Assembly (NCBI RefSeq): GCF_000735585.1 | Contig: NZ_JNNO01000012.1 | Coordinates: 124,001-188,000, forward strand | DNA from: Devosia sp. LC5 | GTDB lineage: Bacteria > Pseudomonadota > Alphaproteobacteria > Rhizobiales > Devosiaceae | Direction: 5' to 3' | Length of the DNA stretch: 64,000 nucleotides | Shown here: piece by piece, positions 53,025-61,819 of the stretch | Layout: every line of letters starts with the position of its first letter | Position numbering within the stretch: position 1 is the stretch's first letter | The notes under the pieces: model-generated | Told to the model about the DNA's origin: nothing | Database searches by the model: none | The model's input: the letters and a program-made list of their open reading frames with translations, nothing else | Made by a program: the position numbers and the translations under genes

Positions 53025-54635
53025 ATGCCCCAGATCACCAATCCCATCCTGCCCGGCTTCAATCCCGACCCATCCATCCTGCGGGTCGGCGAGGATTATT
53101 ACATCGCCACCTCGACCTTCGAATGGTTCCCGGGCGTGCAGATCCACCACTCCAAGGACCTTGCCAATTGGGACCTCGTCACCCGTCCGCTGACGCGCAA
53201 GGCTCAGTTGGATATGCGCGGCGATCCCGACAGCTGCGGCGTCTGGGCGCCCTGCCTTACCCATGACGGGGAAAAATTCTGGCTGGTCTATACCGACGTC
53301 AAGCGCAAGGATGGCTCATTCAAGGACGCGCATAATTACATTGTCACCGCGCCCAGCATCGAAGGTCCCTGGTCCGACCCGGTATATGCCAATTCCTCGG
53401 GCTTTGACCCTTCCCTGTTCCACGATGACGACGGCAAGAAGTGGTTCGTCAACATGCTGTGGGACCATCGCACGCGGCCGCTCAAGTTCGCCGGCATTGC
53501 ACTGCAGCAATTCGATCCCGCCCAGGGCAAGCTGGTCGGCCCGATCAAGAACATCTATCAGGGTACCGACCTGAAGCTGGTCGAAGGGCCCCATCTCTAT
53601 AAGCGGAACGGCTGGTATTACCTGCTGACCGCCGAGGGCGGCACGGCCTATGACCACGCAGTCACCTTTGCCCGCTCGCGCAATATCTGGGGGCCTTACG
53701 AGACTCATCCGGACAAGCACATTCTCACGTCCAAGGACGCGCCCTTCGCCGCCCTGCAGCGCGCCGGCCATGGCGATCTGGTGGAAACGCCCGAGGGCAA
53801 GACCTATCTCGTCCACCTCACCGGCCGCCCCACCACGCAGAACCGCCGCTGCGTGCTGGGCCGGGAAACCGCTATCCAGGAGGCCTATTGGGGCGACGAC
53901 GACTGGATTCACGTGAAACACGGCCCGGTCCCCTCGCTGCATGTCGAAGTGCCCGGCGCGTTCGACACGGCAAAATACTGGGCCGAGCAGCGCTACACAT
54001 TCGAAGGCGCGCTGCACAAAGACTTCCAATGGCTGCGCACGCCGGAGCCGGAGCGGATTTTCGCCCTTGCGGACAACAAGCTGCGCCTGTTTGGTCGCGA
54101 ATCGATCGGTTCGTGGTTCGAGCAGGCATTGGTCGCCCGCCGCCAGACCCATTTCTCCTATGATGCCGAAACCGTCGTGGACTTCCCCGCCACCGACGAG
54201 CGCACCATGGCAGGCCTCGCCGCCTATTACAGCCGGTACAATTTCTTCTATCTCGCGGTTACGGCGCATTCCGATGGCCAGCGCGAATTGCTGCTGATGA
54301 CCTCTGAAATAAGCTGGCCCGACGGCAATCTGGGTTTCCCGGCCGATCCAGTGCAGATTCCGAATAGTGGTAAGGTCAAGCTGGCCCTGAGCATTCGCGG
54401 GTCAAAGCTGCAATTCTTCTACGCGCTGGAAGGCCAGGACCTGCAGCCCATCGGTCCCGTACTCGATGCCTCGATCCTGTCGGACGAATGCGGCGGCCAC
54501 CAGGCCCACGGCAGCTTCACCGGCGCCTTTGTCGGCGTGGCAGCGCATGATCTCAACGGCACGGCCAGCCCGGCGGATTTCGATTATTTCGTCTATCGGC
54601 CCGTGGAGGATAAGACGGACCGCTACGAGATTTAG
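53025..54635 (+). CDS. Beta-xylosidase, glycoside hydrolase family 43
   Basis: Releases xylose from xylo-oligosaccharides, possibly also arabinose. The 536-residue protein has no signal peptide, so it acts in the cytosol. Catalytic residues fit the family: D15 (GFNPDPSIL), D128 (SGFDPSLF) and E187 (LVEGPHLY), nearly the same spacing as the Selenomonas enzyme. The C-terminal part is a GH43 beta-sandwich domain. GGGAGGAGG precedes ATG 53025. Lies at the end of the xylose cluster; a parS-like site is at 53906-53919. Confidence 0.94.
   Translation: MPQITNPILPGFNPDPSILRVGEDYYIATSTFEWFPGVQIHHSKDLANWDLVTRPLTRKAQLDMRGDPDSCGVWAPCLTHDGEKFWLVYTDVKRKDGSFKDAHNYIVTAPSIEGPWSDPVYANSSGFDPSLFHDDDGKKWFVNMLWDHRTRPLKFAGIALQQFDPAQGKLVGPIKNIYQGTDLKLVEGPHLYKRNGWYYLLTAEGGTAYDHAVTFARSRNIWGPYETHPDKHILTSKDAPFAALQRAGHGDLVETPEGKTYLVHLTGRPTTQNRRCVLGRETAIQEAYWGDDDWIHVKHGPVPSLHVEVPGAFDTAKYWAEQRYTFEGALHKDFQWLRTPEPERIFALADNKLRLFGRESIGSWFEQALVARRQTHFSYDAETVVDFPATDERTMAGLAAYYSRYNFFYLAVTAHSDGQRELLLMTSEISWPDGNLGFPADPVQIPNSGKVKLALSIRGSKLQFFYALEGQDLQPIGPVLDASILSDECGGHQAHGSFTGAFVGVAAHDLNGTASPADFDYFVYRPVEDKTDRYEI
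53906..53919 (+). promoter_or_regulatory. parS-like site 7 (exact), inside the xylosidase gene
   Basis: GATTCACGTGAAAC within the coding sequence of the GH43 xylosidase. The frame here reads Trp-Ile-His-Val-Lys, different from rsmI and hisA, so the match does not come from a shared protein motif. Confidence 0.58.
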
Positions 54636-54653
54636 AAACTGTCCGACAATTCC

Positions 54654-54691
54654 AGTAGACCTCGTCCTTCGACAAGCTCACCATGAGGTCT
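54654..54691. repeat. Palindromic repeat family C, copy 2 (half)
   Basis: AGTAGACCTCGTCCTTCGAC, AAGCTCACCATGAGGTCT: the start and end of family C joined with no central part. Non-coding, 19 bases after the xylosidase stop. Confidence 0.8.
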
Positions 54692-54839
54692 CCTGGCGCC
54701 TTCACAATTTTCCGAGCCGGGGGCGACAATCTGCCGCAGCTGGGTTATCCTTCCTCGTCTGGCAGGTCGCGCTTCGTGGCCGAAGCGATGCTACAAGGTC
54801 ATGCGACGCGGCCTCCCCATGTTCTGGAGGAGGACATTC

Positions 54840-55691
54840 ATGGCGAATTTTCACGTGATCGGTGGCGCTACCGAGGCGTTGGACCACCCCGTTATTCGCA
54901 AGATCACCCTGGCGGACCTGATCGATGCGCTCAAACGCGGTGCCGCCGATTTCTGGGCCAAACCGTCCCATTATGTGCTGCTGACGCTGATCTATCCGAT
55001 TGTCGGTATCGTGCTGGCGGTGTGGATGTCGGGCTATCACACTTGGCCCCTGCTCTATCCGCTGATGGGCGGCTTTGCGCTGATCGGCCCCTTCGCCGCT
55101 ATCGGGCTTTATGAAATCAGCCGGCGGCGCGAATTGGGGCTCGATACCTCCTGGATCCACGCTTTCGAGGTGCTGCGCTCTCCCGCTATCGCTTCGATTG
55201 CGGCTGTCGGCATTTTCCTCTTTGCCGTGTTCACGCTCTGGCTCACCGCAGCACAGGGGCTTTACGAAAATCTTTTCGGCTCCTCCGCCCCCGCCCAGCT
55301 CAGCGCCCTGATCAATCAGGTGCTGACCACGCCGGAAGGCTGGACGCTGCTGATCGTGGGAAATCTCTTGGGTCTGGCCTTTGCCGTGATCACGCTGTGC
55401 ACCACCGTGGTGGCCTTCCCGCTGCTGCTCGATCGCGATGTCGGCGCCTATGTCGCGGTGACCACCTCGATCCGCGCCGTGCTGAAAAATCCCATTCCCA
55501 TGCTGGCCTGGGGCCTGATCGTCGCCGTTGGACTGGCGCTGGGTTCACTGCCCTTGTTTGTGGGCCTGGCCGTGGTGATCCCGATTTTCGGCCATGCCAC
55601 CTGGCATCTTTATCGCAAGGTCATCGAGCCGGTCGAAATGGCGCCACCGCCACGGCGGCGGGCATCCACAGCCAAAGCAAAAACTCGCTAA
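54840..55691 (+). CDS. DUF2189 membrane protein
   Basis: A 283-residue protein with about six membrane helices. The pattern ITLADLIDALKRGAADFWAK, then IYPIVGIVLAVW, FALIGPFAAIGLYEISRRRE and late FPLLLDRDVGAYVAV is that of DUF2189, function unknown. ATG 54840 has GGAGGAGG upstream; an in-frame extension to 54801 is not needed. A strong terminator follows. Confidence 0.85.
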   Translation: MANFHVIGGATEALDHPVIRKITLADLIDALKRGAADFWAKPSHYVLLTLIYPIVGIVLAVWMSGYHTWPLLYPLMGGFALIGPFAAIGLYEISRRRELGLDTSWIHAFEVLRSPAIASIAAVGIFLFAVFTLWLTAAQGLYENLFGSSAPAQLSALINQVLTTPEGWTLLIVGNLLGLAFAVITLCTTVVAFPLLLDRDVGAYVAVTTSIRAVLKNPIPMLAWGLIVAVGLALGSLPLFVGLAVVIPIFGHATWHLYRKVIEPVEMAPPPRRRASTAKAKTR

Positions 55692-55716
55692 GGCGCGAAC
55701 ATTCCGCCATAATCCC

Positions 55717-55750
55717 GGGCACCGGTTCCTCTGGCCGGTGCCCTTGTCTT
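55717..55750 (+). terminator. Rho-independent terminator after the DUF2189 gene
   Basis: GGGCACCGG and CCGGTGCCC form a 9-bp stem with a 9-base loop, followed by TTGTCTTT. It lies 26 bases after the DUF2189 stop, ending that unit. Confidence 0.78.
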
Positions 55751-55764
55751 TGGCTCGAGATGTC

Positions 55765-56070
55765 ATGCGTCGCTTCCTGATCACCGCCGTGCCCATCATC
55801 CTTGCTGCGCTTTGTGCCCTGGCCATCGTTCCCTGGTTGTTGGGCGTTCCCGGCACCGACAATAATTACGCCAAGGGCTGGACGATCGGCTTTTATGCCC
55901 TTCTGGCCTATCTCACCGCCTTCATTGTTCTGGCCATATTGCGCGTCGCTGCCCATCTGGGCTGGTTCCGCTTCCCCGCCCATACCGCCGATAGCCTGAG
56001 CTGGTCGGCGGTGCTGGGTTTCGTCATCGCGCAGGGCCTTGCCTGGTGGCTGATTCTGGGCGCCAATTGA
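55765..56070 (+). CDS. Small membrane protein of unknown family (101 aa)
   Basis: Three hydrophobic segments: LITAVPIILAALCALAIVPW (residues 5-24), TIGFYALLAYLTAFIVLAIL and VLGFVIAQGLAWWLILG. Starts ATG 55765 (MRRFLITAV); the ribosome site is weak (GAG). It starts 15 bases past a terminator, so it needs its own promoter or read-through. I do not recognise a family. Confidence 0.7.
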   Translation: MRRFLITAVPIILAALCALAIVPWLLGVPGTDNNYAKGWTIGFYALLAYLTAFIVLAILRVAAHLGWFRFPAHTADSLSWSAVLGFVIAQGLAWWLILGAN

Positions 56071-56154
56071 GCGGGACAATGAGCCTTGCGCGGTTGTATC
56101 GGGCCGCAACCTGCCCTAGTTTGGCCGCTTCCTGCCGCATAGTTTAAAGCATTC

Positions 56155-58869
56155 ATGGACCAGTCGCTCCCCGACTCCGCATCGCTTTCGCCCGCCCCGG
56201 CCCTGACGCCGATGATGGCGCAATATTTCGAGATCAAGGCGGTCAATCCGGGCTATCTGCTGTTCTATCGCATGGGCGATTTCTACGAGCTGTTCTTCGA
56301 GGACGCCGAGATCGCCAGCGCCGCCCTGGGTATTGTGCTGACTAAGCGCGGCAAGCATCTGGGCCAGGATATCGGCATGTGCGGCGTGCCCATCCATGCC
56401 GCCAATGATTATCTCAACAAGCTGGTCAAACTGGGCCACCGCGTCGCCATTTGCGAGCAGGTGGAAGACCCCAAGGAAGCCAAGAAGCGCGGCGCCAAAT
56501 CGGTGGTCAAACGCGATGTCGTGCGGCTGATCACGGCCGGCACGCTGACCGAGGATGATCACCTCGATGCCCGCGCGTCCAATTTCCTCGCCGCCCTCTC
56601 CATGGTGCGGCATGGGGAAACCGATTTCGCCCTTGCCTGGACCGATGTATCGACCGGGGAGAGCTTCACGGCCGATCTGGGTGCCGATCAATTGCAGGAC
56701 GAATTGGCCCGCATCGATCCGGCCGAACTGATCCTGAGCGAGGCCACCCGTCTGGCTTTGGTCGAGCGGCATCTGTTCGCCCCCGCCTGGCTGCCGATCA
56801 GCCATATTGCACCCGCGGAGATTTTCGACAGCGAGGCGGCGACCGCCAGTTTGCGCGACGCCTTTCCCGGCGGAGCTTTCGATCCGTCCGCTCTCTCCCG
56901 CGCCGCCCGCTCGGCTTTGGGCGCCATTGTGGCCTATATCAGCGATAGCCAGAAAGGCGTCGGCGTCGCGTTGCGCGCGCCCGTATTCGGCACCAATGCC
57001 CGCACCATGGCCATTGACCAGGCGACCCGCGCCAGCCTGGAACTGCACCAGACCCAGCGGGGTCAGCAACGCGGATCGCTGCGCAATGCTATCGATCTGA
57101 CGGTCACCGCGCCCGGCTCGCGCCTGCTCTCGGCGCGTTTGGCGGCGCCGCTGGCCGATGCAGCAGCAATCAATGAGCGGCTCGACGCCGTCTCGGTTCT
57201 GGCCGGCGATACCATGCTCAATGGCCGGTTGCGCAGCGACCTCAAGGCCGTGCCCGATCTGGCCCGCGCGCTGACGCGATTGGCGCTTGATCGCGGCGGC
57301 CCCCGCGACCTGGCCGCCATCGGCAAGGCGGTCAGCGCCGCTCTCGCGCTCTCGAGCCATTTCGCCCGGCTCGATGATGTCCCCACGGTCCTTGCCCGAC
57401 TATCGGCGACCCTCGCCGCTGCCCCCGCGCCGCTGGCCTCCATGCTGGCGCTGGCGCTGGATGATGAATTGCCCCTGTTCAGCCGCGATGGCGGTTTTGT
57501 GCGCAAGGGCTATGACCAGACCCTGGATGACGAACGCGCGCTGGCTAGCGAAACTCGTGCTGTCGTCGCCGCGCTGCAGGCCCGCCTGATCGAGGAAACC
57601 GACGTCCGCTCGCTCAAGATCCGGCACAATGGCGTCCTGGGCTATTTCGTCGAAGTGCCGGCGGCGCATGGCACGAAATTGCTCGAAGAGCCGCACCGCC
57701 AGAGCTTTATCCATCGCCAGACGCTGGCCAACGCCATGCGCTTCACCACGACCGAACTAGCTGATCTCGAGGGCCGCATCGCCCGCGCCCATGAAGCGGC
57801 GCTCGATATCGAGATCAGGATTTTTTCGAGCCTGCGTTCGGAGGCTCTCGGCCGCACCGATGCGCTGCGCGAGCTCGCCGACGCCCTGGCCGAACTCGAC
57901 GTCACTGCCGCGCTCGCTCATCTCGCTGCGACCCGCAATTATGCCCGGCCCGAAATCGACACCTCCCTGGCCTTCGAGATCAAGGCCGGCCGCCATCCGG
58001 TGGTCGAGGATATGGTGCGGGCCGAGGGCCAGAGCTTTGTCGCCAATGATGCGGACCTCTCCGGCGCCGATGATATTGGCGGCGGCCGGCTCTGGCTGGT
58101 TACCGGCCCCAATATGGGCGGTAAATCGACCTTCCTGCGCCAGAATGCGCTGATCGCCATCCTGGCGCAGATGGGCAGTTTCGTGCCCGCCGCCTCGGCC
58201 CATATCGGGGTCATCGACCGGGTCTTCTCCCGCGTCGGCGCGTCCGACGACATTGCCCATGGCCGCTCGACCTTCATGGTCGAAATGGTCGAAACCTCGG
58301 CCATCCTCAATCGCGCCACCCGCCGCTCGCTGGTGGTGCTCGATGAAATCGGCCGCGGCACCGCTACTTTCGATGGTCTGTCCATTGCCTGGGCCGCCGT
58401 CGAAGCCCTGCATGAAACCACCGGCTGCCGCGCGCTGTTCGCCACCCATTTCCACGAGCTGACCAGCCTGGCCAAAACCCTGTCCCGCGTGTCCAATGTC
58501 ACCATGAAGGTGCGCGAATGGGAGGGCGAAGTGGTGTTCCTGCATGAAGTAGGGCCCGGCGCCGCCGACCGCTCCTATGGCATTCAGGTGGCCCGGCTGG
58601 CCGGCCTGCCCGAGCCGGTGCTGGCCCGCGCCCGCCAGGTGCTCGATATTCTCGAACAACGCTCGGCCGGTACGGCCTCTTCCAGCCAGAAGGCCAGCGT
58701 GCTAGATGATCTGCCGCTCTTTGCCCATCAACCCGCTCCCAAACCGGCGGGTCCTGATCCAGTCCATGCCGCGCTCGACGCCGTTCGTCCCGACGAAATG
58801 ACCCCCAAGCAAGCGATCGAAGCCCTCTACGAACTAAAGAAACTCCGCGATGACGCTCGCCGAAGCTGA
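56155..58869 (+). CDS. mutS: DNA mismatch repair protein MutS
   Basis: Recognises mismatches and recruits MutL. The 904-residue protein has the mismatch-binding GDFYELFFEDA (F-x-E motif near residue 43), connector and lever domains, Walker A GPNMGGKSTFLRQ, VFSRVGASDDI and the helix-turn-helix C-terminus. Ends DDARRS overlapping the glnD start by 20 bases. mutS-glnD linkage is typical of alphaproteobacteria. Confidence 0.97.
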   Translation: MDQSLPDSASLSPAPALTPMMAQYFEIKAVNPGYLLFYRMGDFYELFFEDAEIASAALGIVLTKRGKHLGQDIGMCGVPIHAANDYLNKLVKLGHRVAICEQVEDPKEAKKRGAKSVVKRDVVRLITAGTLTEDDHLDARASNFLAALSMVRHGETDFALAWTDVSTGESFTADLGADQLQDELARIDPAELILSEATRLALVERHLFAPAWLPISHIAPAEIFDSEAATASLRDAFPGGAFDPSALSRAARSALGAIVAYISDSQKGVGVALRAPVFGTNARTMAIDQATRASLELHQTQRGQQRGSLRNAIDLTVTAPGSRLLSARLAAPLADAAAINERLDAVSVLAGDTMLNGRLRSDLKAVPDLARALTRLALDRGGPRDLAAIGKAVSAALALSSHFARLDDVPTVLARLSATLAAAPAPLASMLALALDDELPLFSRDGGFVRKGYDQTLDDERALASETRAVVAALQARLIEETDVRSLKIRHNGVLGYFVEVPAAHGTKLLEEPHRQSFIHRQTLANAMRFTTTELADLEGRIARAHEAALDIEIRIFSSLRSEALGRTDALRELADALAELDVTAALAHLAATRNYARPEIDTSLAFEIKAGRHPVVEDMVRAEGQSFVANDADLSGADDIGGGRLWLVTGPNMGGKSTFLRQNALIAILAQMGSFVPAASAHIGVIDRVFSRVGASDDIAHGRSTFMVEMVETSAILNRATRRSLVVLDEIGRGTATFDGLSIAWAAVEALHETTGCRALFATHFHELTSLAKTLSRVSNVTMKVREWEGEVVFLHEVGPGAADRSYGIQVARLAGLPEPVLARARQVLDILEQRSAGTASSSQKASVLDDLPLFAHQPAPKPAGPDPVHAALDAVRPDEMTPKQAIEALYELKKLRDDARRS

Positions 58870-61648
58870 AGCCAAGCCGCGAAAACCCCAGTTCGCGCTG
58901 AAAAGCGCCGAAGCCCTGTTGGCTGAACTGGACACCGCCATTGGCGATGAGGCGCCCAAAAGCGCTGCCGCCCGTGCCGTGGTGCTGGCCCATATGCGCA
59001 AGACCCTGGCCGAGGCGCGCAAATCGGCCGAAGCCGAATTGCTCGCCAATGGCAAAGGCACCCGCTGCGCGCAAAATCTGTCCGACGCGCAGGACGAGAT
59101 CATCACCGCGGTCTATCTCTTCGCTACCAGCCGGGTCTATCCGGTCGACAATCCCTCCGGCGCCGAAGCCATCGCGCTCTCTGCCGTTGGCGGCTATGGC
59201 CGCGGCACGCTGGCGCCCGGTTCCGATATCGATCTGCTGTTCATCCTGCCCTACAAGCAGACGCCCTGGGGCGAGCAGGTTACCGAATATATCCTCTACC
59301 TGCTATGGGATCTGGGCCAGAAGGTCGGCCACGCCGTCCGCTCGGTCGATGAAAGCATCCGCATGGCCCGCGCCGACATGACCGTGCGCACCGCCACCCT
59401 CGAGGCGCGTTATCTGACCGGCGACAAGGCTCTGTTCGACCAATTGGTCCGGCGCTTTGAAACCGAGATCATGCCCAAGACCGGGCCGGAATTCATCGCC
59501 GCCAAAATGGCCGAACGCGATGAACGGCACAAGGCGATGGGCAATACCCGCTATGTGGTCGAGCCCAATATCAAGGACGGCAAGGGTGGGCTGCGCGATC
59601 TCAACACCCTGTTCTGGATCGGCAAATATTTCTACCAGGTCAAGACCAGCCATGAACTGGTCGGCAAGGGCGTGCTGTCCAATGGCGAATACCGCCTGTT
59701 CTCCCGCGCCGAGGATTTTTTGTGGGCGGTGCGCTGTCACCTGCATTTCCTGACCGGGCGGGCCGAAGAAAAGCTGACCTTTGACGTGCAGCCCGAACTG
59801 GCTCACCGCATGGGCTATGCCCAGCGCCTGGGCATGCTGGGCGTCGAGCGCTTCATGAAGCGCTACTTTCTGGTCGCCAAGGATGTGGGCGATCTGACCC
59901 GCATCATCTGCGCTTCTCTCGAATTCAACCACGCCAAGGATATGGACCTGGTCGGCCGCGTGCTGGCCCCGTTCCGTTCGGGCAAATCCAGGATCAAGGG
60001 CGAAAGCGATTTCGTACTCGATACTGGCCGGATCAACATCGCTGCCCCCGACGTGTTCGAAAAAGACCCGGTCAACCTGATCAAGATTTTCCTCGTCGCC
60101 GGGCGCGAGGAACTGCTGTTCCATCCCGATGCCATCAAGGTCATCTCCCGCTCGCTGCGCCTGATCGACAACCGGGTACGCAACGACGCCAAGGCCAATA
60201 GCTATTTCCTGACCATCCTGACCGCTCCCATGTCGGTCGAGCGCATCCTGCGCGCCATGAACGAGAGCGGCGTTCTGGGCAAGTTCGTGCCCGATTTCGG
60301 CAAGATCGTCGCCCTGATGCAATTCAACATGTATCACCATTATACAGTGGACGAGCATCTGATCCGCTCGGTCGGCGTCATGGCCGATATCGCCAATGGC
60401 GGCCTTCGCGATCAGTTGCCGCTGACCCATGAATTGCTGCCCCAGCTCAACGACACGCGCCTGCTCTATGTCGCGCTGTTCCTGCACGATATCGCCAAGG
60501 GCCGCCCGGAAGACCATTCCATTGCCGGCATGCGCATTGCCAAAAAACTCTGCCCCCGCTTTGGCCTCACCCCGGCCGAAACCGATACGGTCAGCTGGCT
60601 GATCGAACATCACCTGTTGATGAGCGAGATCGCCCAGGCCCGCGATATCCAGGACCCCGAAACCGCCAAGGCCTTTGCCGACGTGGTCCAATCGCCCCAG
60701 CGCCTGGCGCTGCTGATGATCCTCACCGCCTGCGATATCCGTGCCGTCGGCCCGGGCGTGTGGACCGGCTGGAAGGGCAGCCTGCTACGGGCGCTCTATT
60801 ACGCCACCGAACCGCTCCTTTCCGGCGGCCATAGCCAGGTCACCCAATCGGACCGCATCGAGGCCGCCCGCCGCCAGCTGGCCGAAAAGCTCGAGACCTG
60901 GCTGCCGGCCGATGTCGAAGCCTATATGGCCCGCCATTACGATCATTACTGGCTGCGCGCCGAGCCCGAATTGCAGCTCGAGCATGCCCGGATGATCCGC
61001 CAGGCCGATAGCTCGGGCGAGACCTTTGCCGGCTCGATCCGCATCAAGGCATTCGAGGGCATAACCGAGGTCAGCTTCTACATGGCCGACCATCCGCGCC
61101 TGCTCTCGCTGATCGCCGGCGCCTGTACCATGCAGGATGCTTCGATCATTGGCGCTCAGATCTTCTCCACCCGCGATGGCCGCGCCATCGACACGTTCCG
61201 GCTGCGCCGCTCCTTCACCTCCGACGAGGACGAAAAGGTTCGCGCCACCCGCATCATCGATACGGTCCGCCAATTGCTGCAGGGCAAGCGGCAGATTCTG
61301 ATCGATCTGGGCAAGGAAAGCCGCCACAACAAGCGCCTCAAGCCATTTGCCCTGCCCGCCCAGGTTTCGGTGAGCAACGCATTGTCGGAAAAATTCACCG
61401 TCATCGAGGTCTCCGGCCTCGACCGCATGGGCCTGCTCCATGCCATGACGCGCGAGATTTCCGATCTCAACCTCACTATCGGCTCGGCCCATATCGGCAC
61501 CTATGGTGAAAAGGCCGTCGACGTCTTCTATGTCACCGATCTGACCGGCCAGAAGATCATGTCCAAGCCCCGCCAGCGCAAAATCCATGATGCGCTGATG
61601 AATGTGTTCCACCCCAAGCCGGCGGAGCAGAAGGTGGTCAATGGGTAG
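58850..61648 (+). CDS. glnD: Bifunctional [protein-PII] uridylyltransferase/uridylyl-removing enzyme
   Basis: Nitrogen sensor that modifies and demodifies PII in response to glutamine. The 932-residue protein has the nucleotidyltransferase motif AVGGYGRGTLAPGSDIDLLF (about residues 102-121), the HD domain LFLHDIAKGRPEDHS and two C-terminal ACT domains (VSFYMADHPRLL, IEVSGLDRMGLLHAMTR) that bind glutamine. Starts inside the end of mutS, showing coupled expression. Confidence 0.97.
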   Translation: MTLAEAEAKPRKPQFALKSAEALLAELDTAIGDEAPKSAAARAVVLAHMRKTLAEARKSAEAELLANGKGTRCAQNLSDAQDEIITAVYLFATSRVYPVDNPSGAEAIALSAVGGYGRGTLAPGSDIDLLFILPYKQTPWGEQVTEYILYLLWDLGQKVGHAVRSVDESIRMARADMTVRTATLEARYLTGDKALFDQLVRRFETEIMPKTGPEFIAAKMAERDERHKAMGNTRYVVEPNIKDGKGGLRDLNTLFWIGKYFYQVKTSHELVGKGVLSNGEYRLFSRAEDFLWAVRCHLHFLTGRAEEKLTFDVQPELAHRMGYAQRLGMLGVERFMKRYFLVAKDVGDLTRIICASLEFNHAKDMDLVGRVLAPFRSGKSRIKGESDFVLDTGRINIAAPDVFEKDPVNLIKIFLVAGREELLFHPDAIKVISRSLRLIDNRVRNDAKANSYFLTILTAPMSVERILRAMNESGVLGKFVPDFGKIVALMQFNMYHHYTVDEHLIRSVGVMADIANGGLRDQLPLTHELLPQLNDTRLLYVALFLHDIAKGRPEDHSIAGMRIAKKLCPRFGLTPAETDTVSWLIEHHLLMSEIAQARDIQDPETAKAFADVVQSPQRLALLMILTACDIRAVGPGVWTGWKGSLLRALYYATEPLLSGGHSQVTQSDRIEAARRQLAEKLETWLPADVEAYMARHYDHYWLRAEPELQLEHARMIRQADSSGETFAGSIRIKAFEGITEVSFYMADHPRLLSLIAGACTMQDASIIGAQIFSTRDGRAIDTFRLRRSFTSDEDEKVRATRIIDTVRQLLQGKRQILIDLGKESRHNKRLKPFALPAQVSVSNALSEKFTVIEVSGLDRMGLLHAMTREISDLNLTIGSAHIGTYGEKAVDVFYVTDLTGQKIMSKPRQRKIHDALMNVFHPKPAEQKVVNG

Positions 61649-61669
61649 GGGCTGGGGCGCTGTGCGCTC

Positions 61670-61803
61670 CTCACCTCTCCCTTGGGGGGAGAGGTCGACG
61701 GCAAAGCCGGCGGGTGAGGGGGCCTTCCCCCAACACCAGGCCAGGAAAAGGGCCCCTCACCCGGCCCTGCGGGCCGACCTCTCCCCCAAAGGGAGAGGTG
61801 AAG
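61670..61803. repeat. Long palindromic repeat family D, copy 2
   Basis: TCACCTCTCCCTTGGGGGGA to AGGGAGAGGTGAAG: outer arms as in copy 1, inner arms GTGAGGGGGCCTT / AAGGGCCCCTCAC. It fills the glnD-murJ gap. 134 bases, predicted as one long hairpin. Confidence 0.88.
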
Positions 61804-61819
61804 AAGGCGCCTGCCTCCC

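Noticed and set aside
54849..54862. TTTTCACGTGATC as an eighth parS-like site
   Set aside because: Only the TCACGTGA core matches; neither arm fits and it lies inside the DUF2189 gene.
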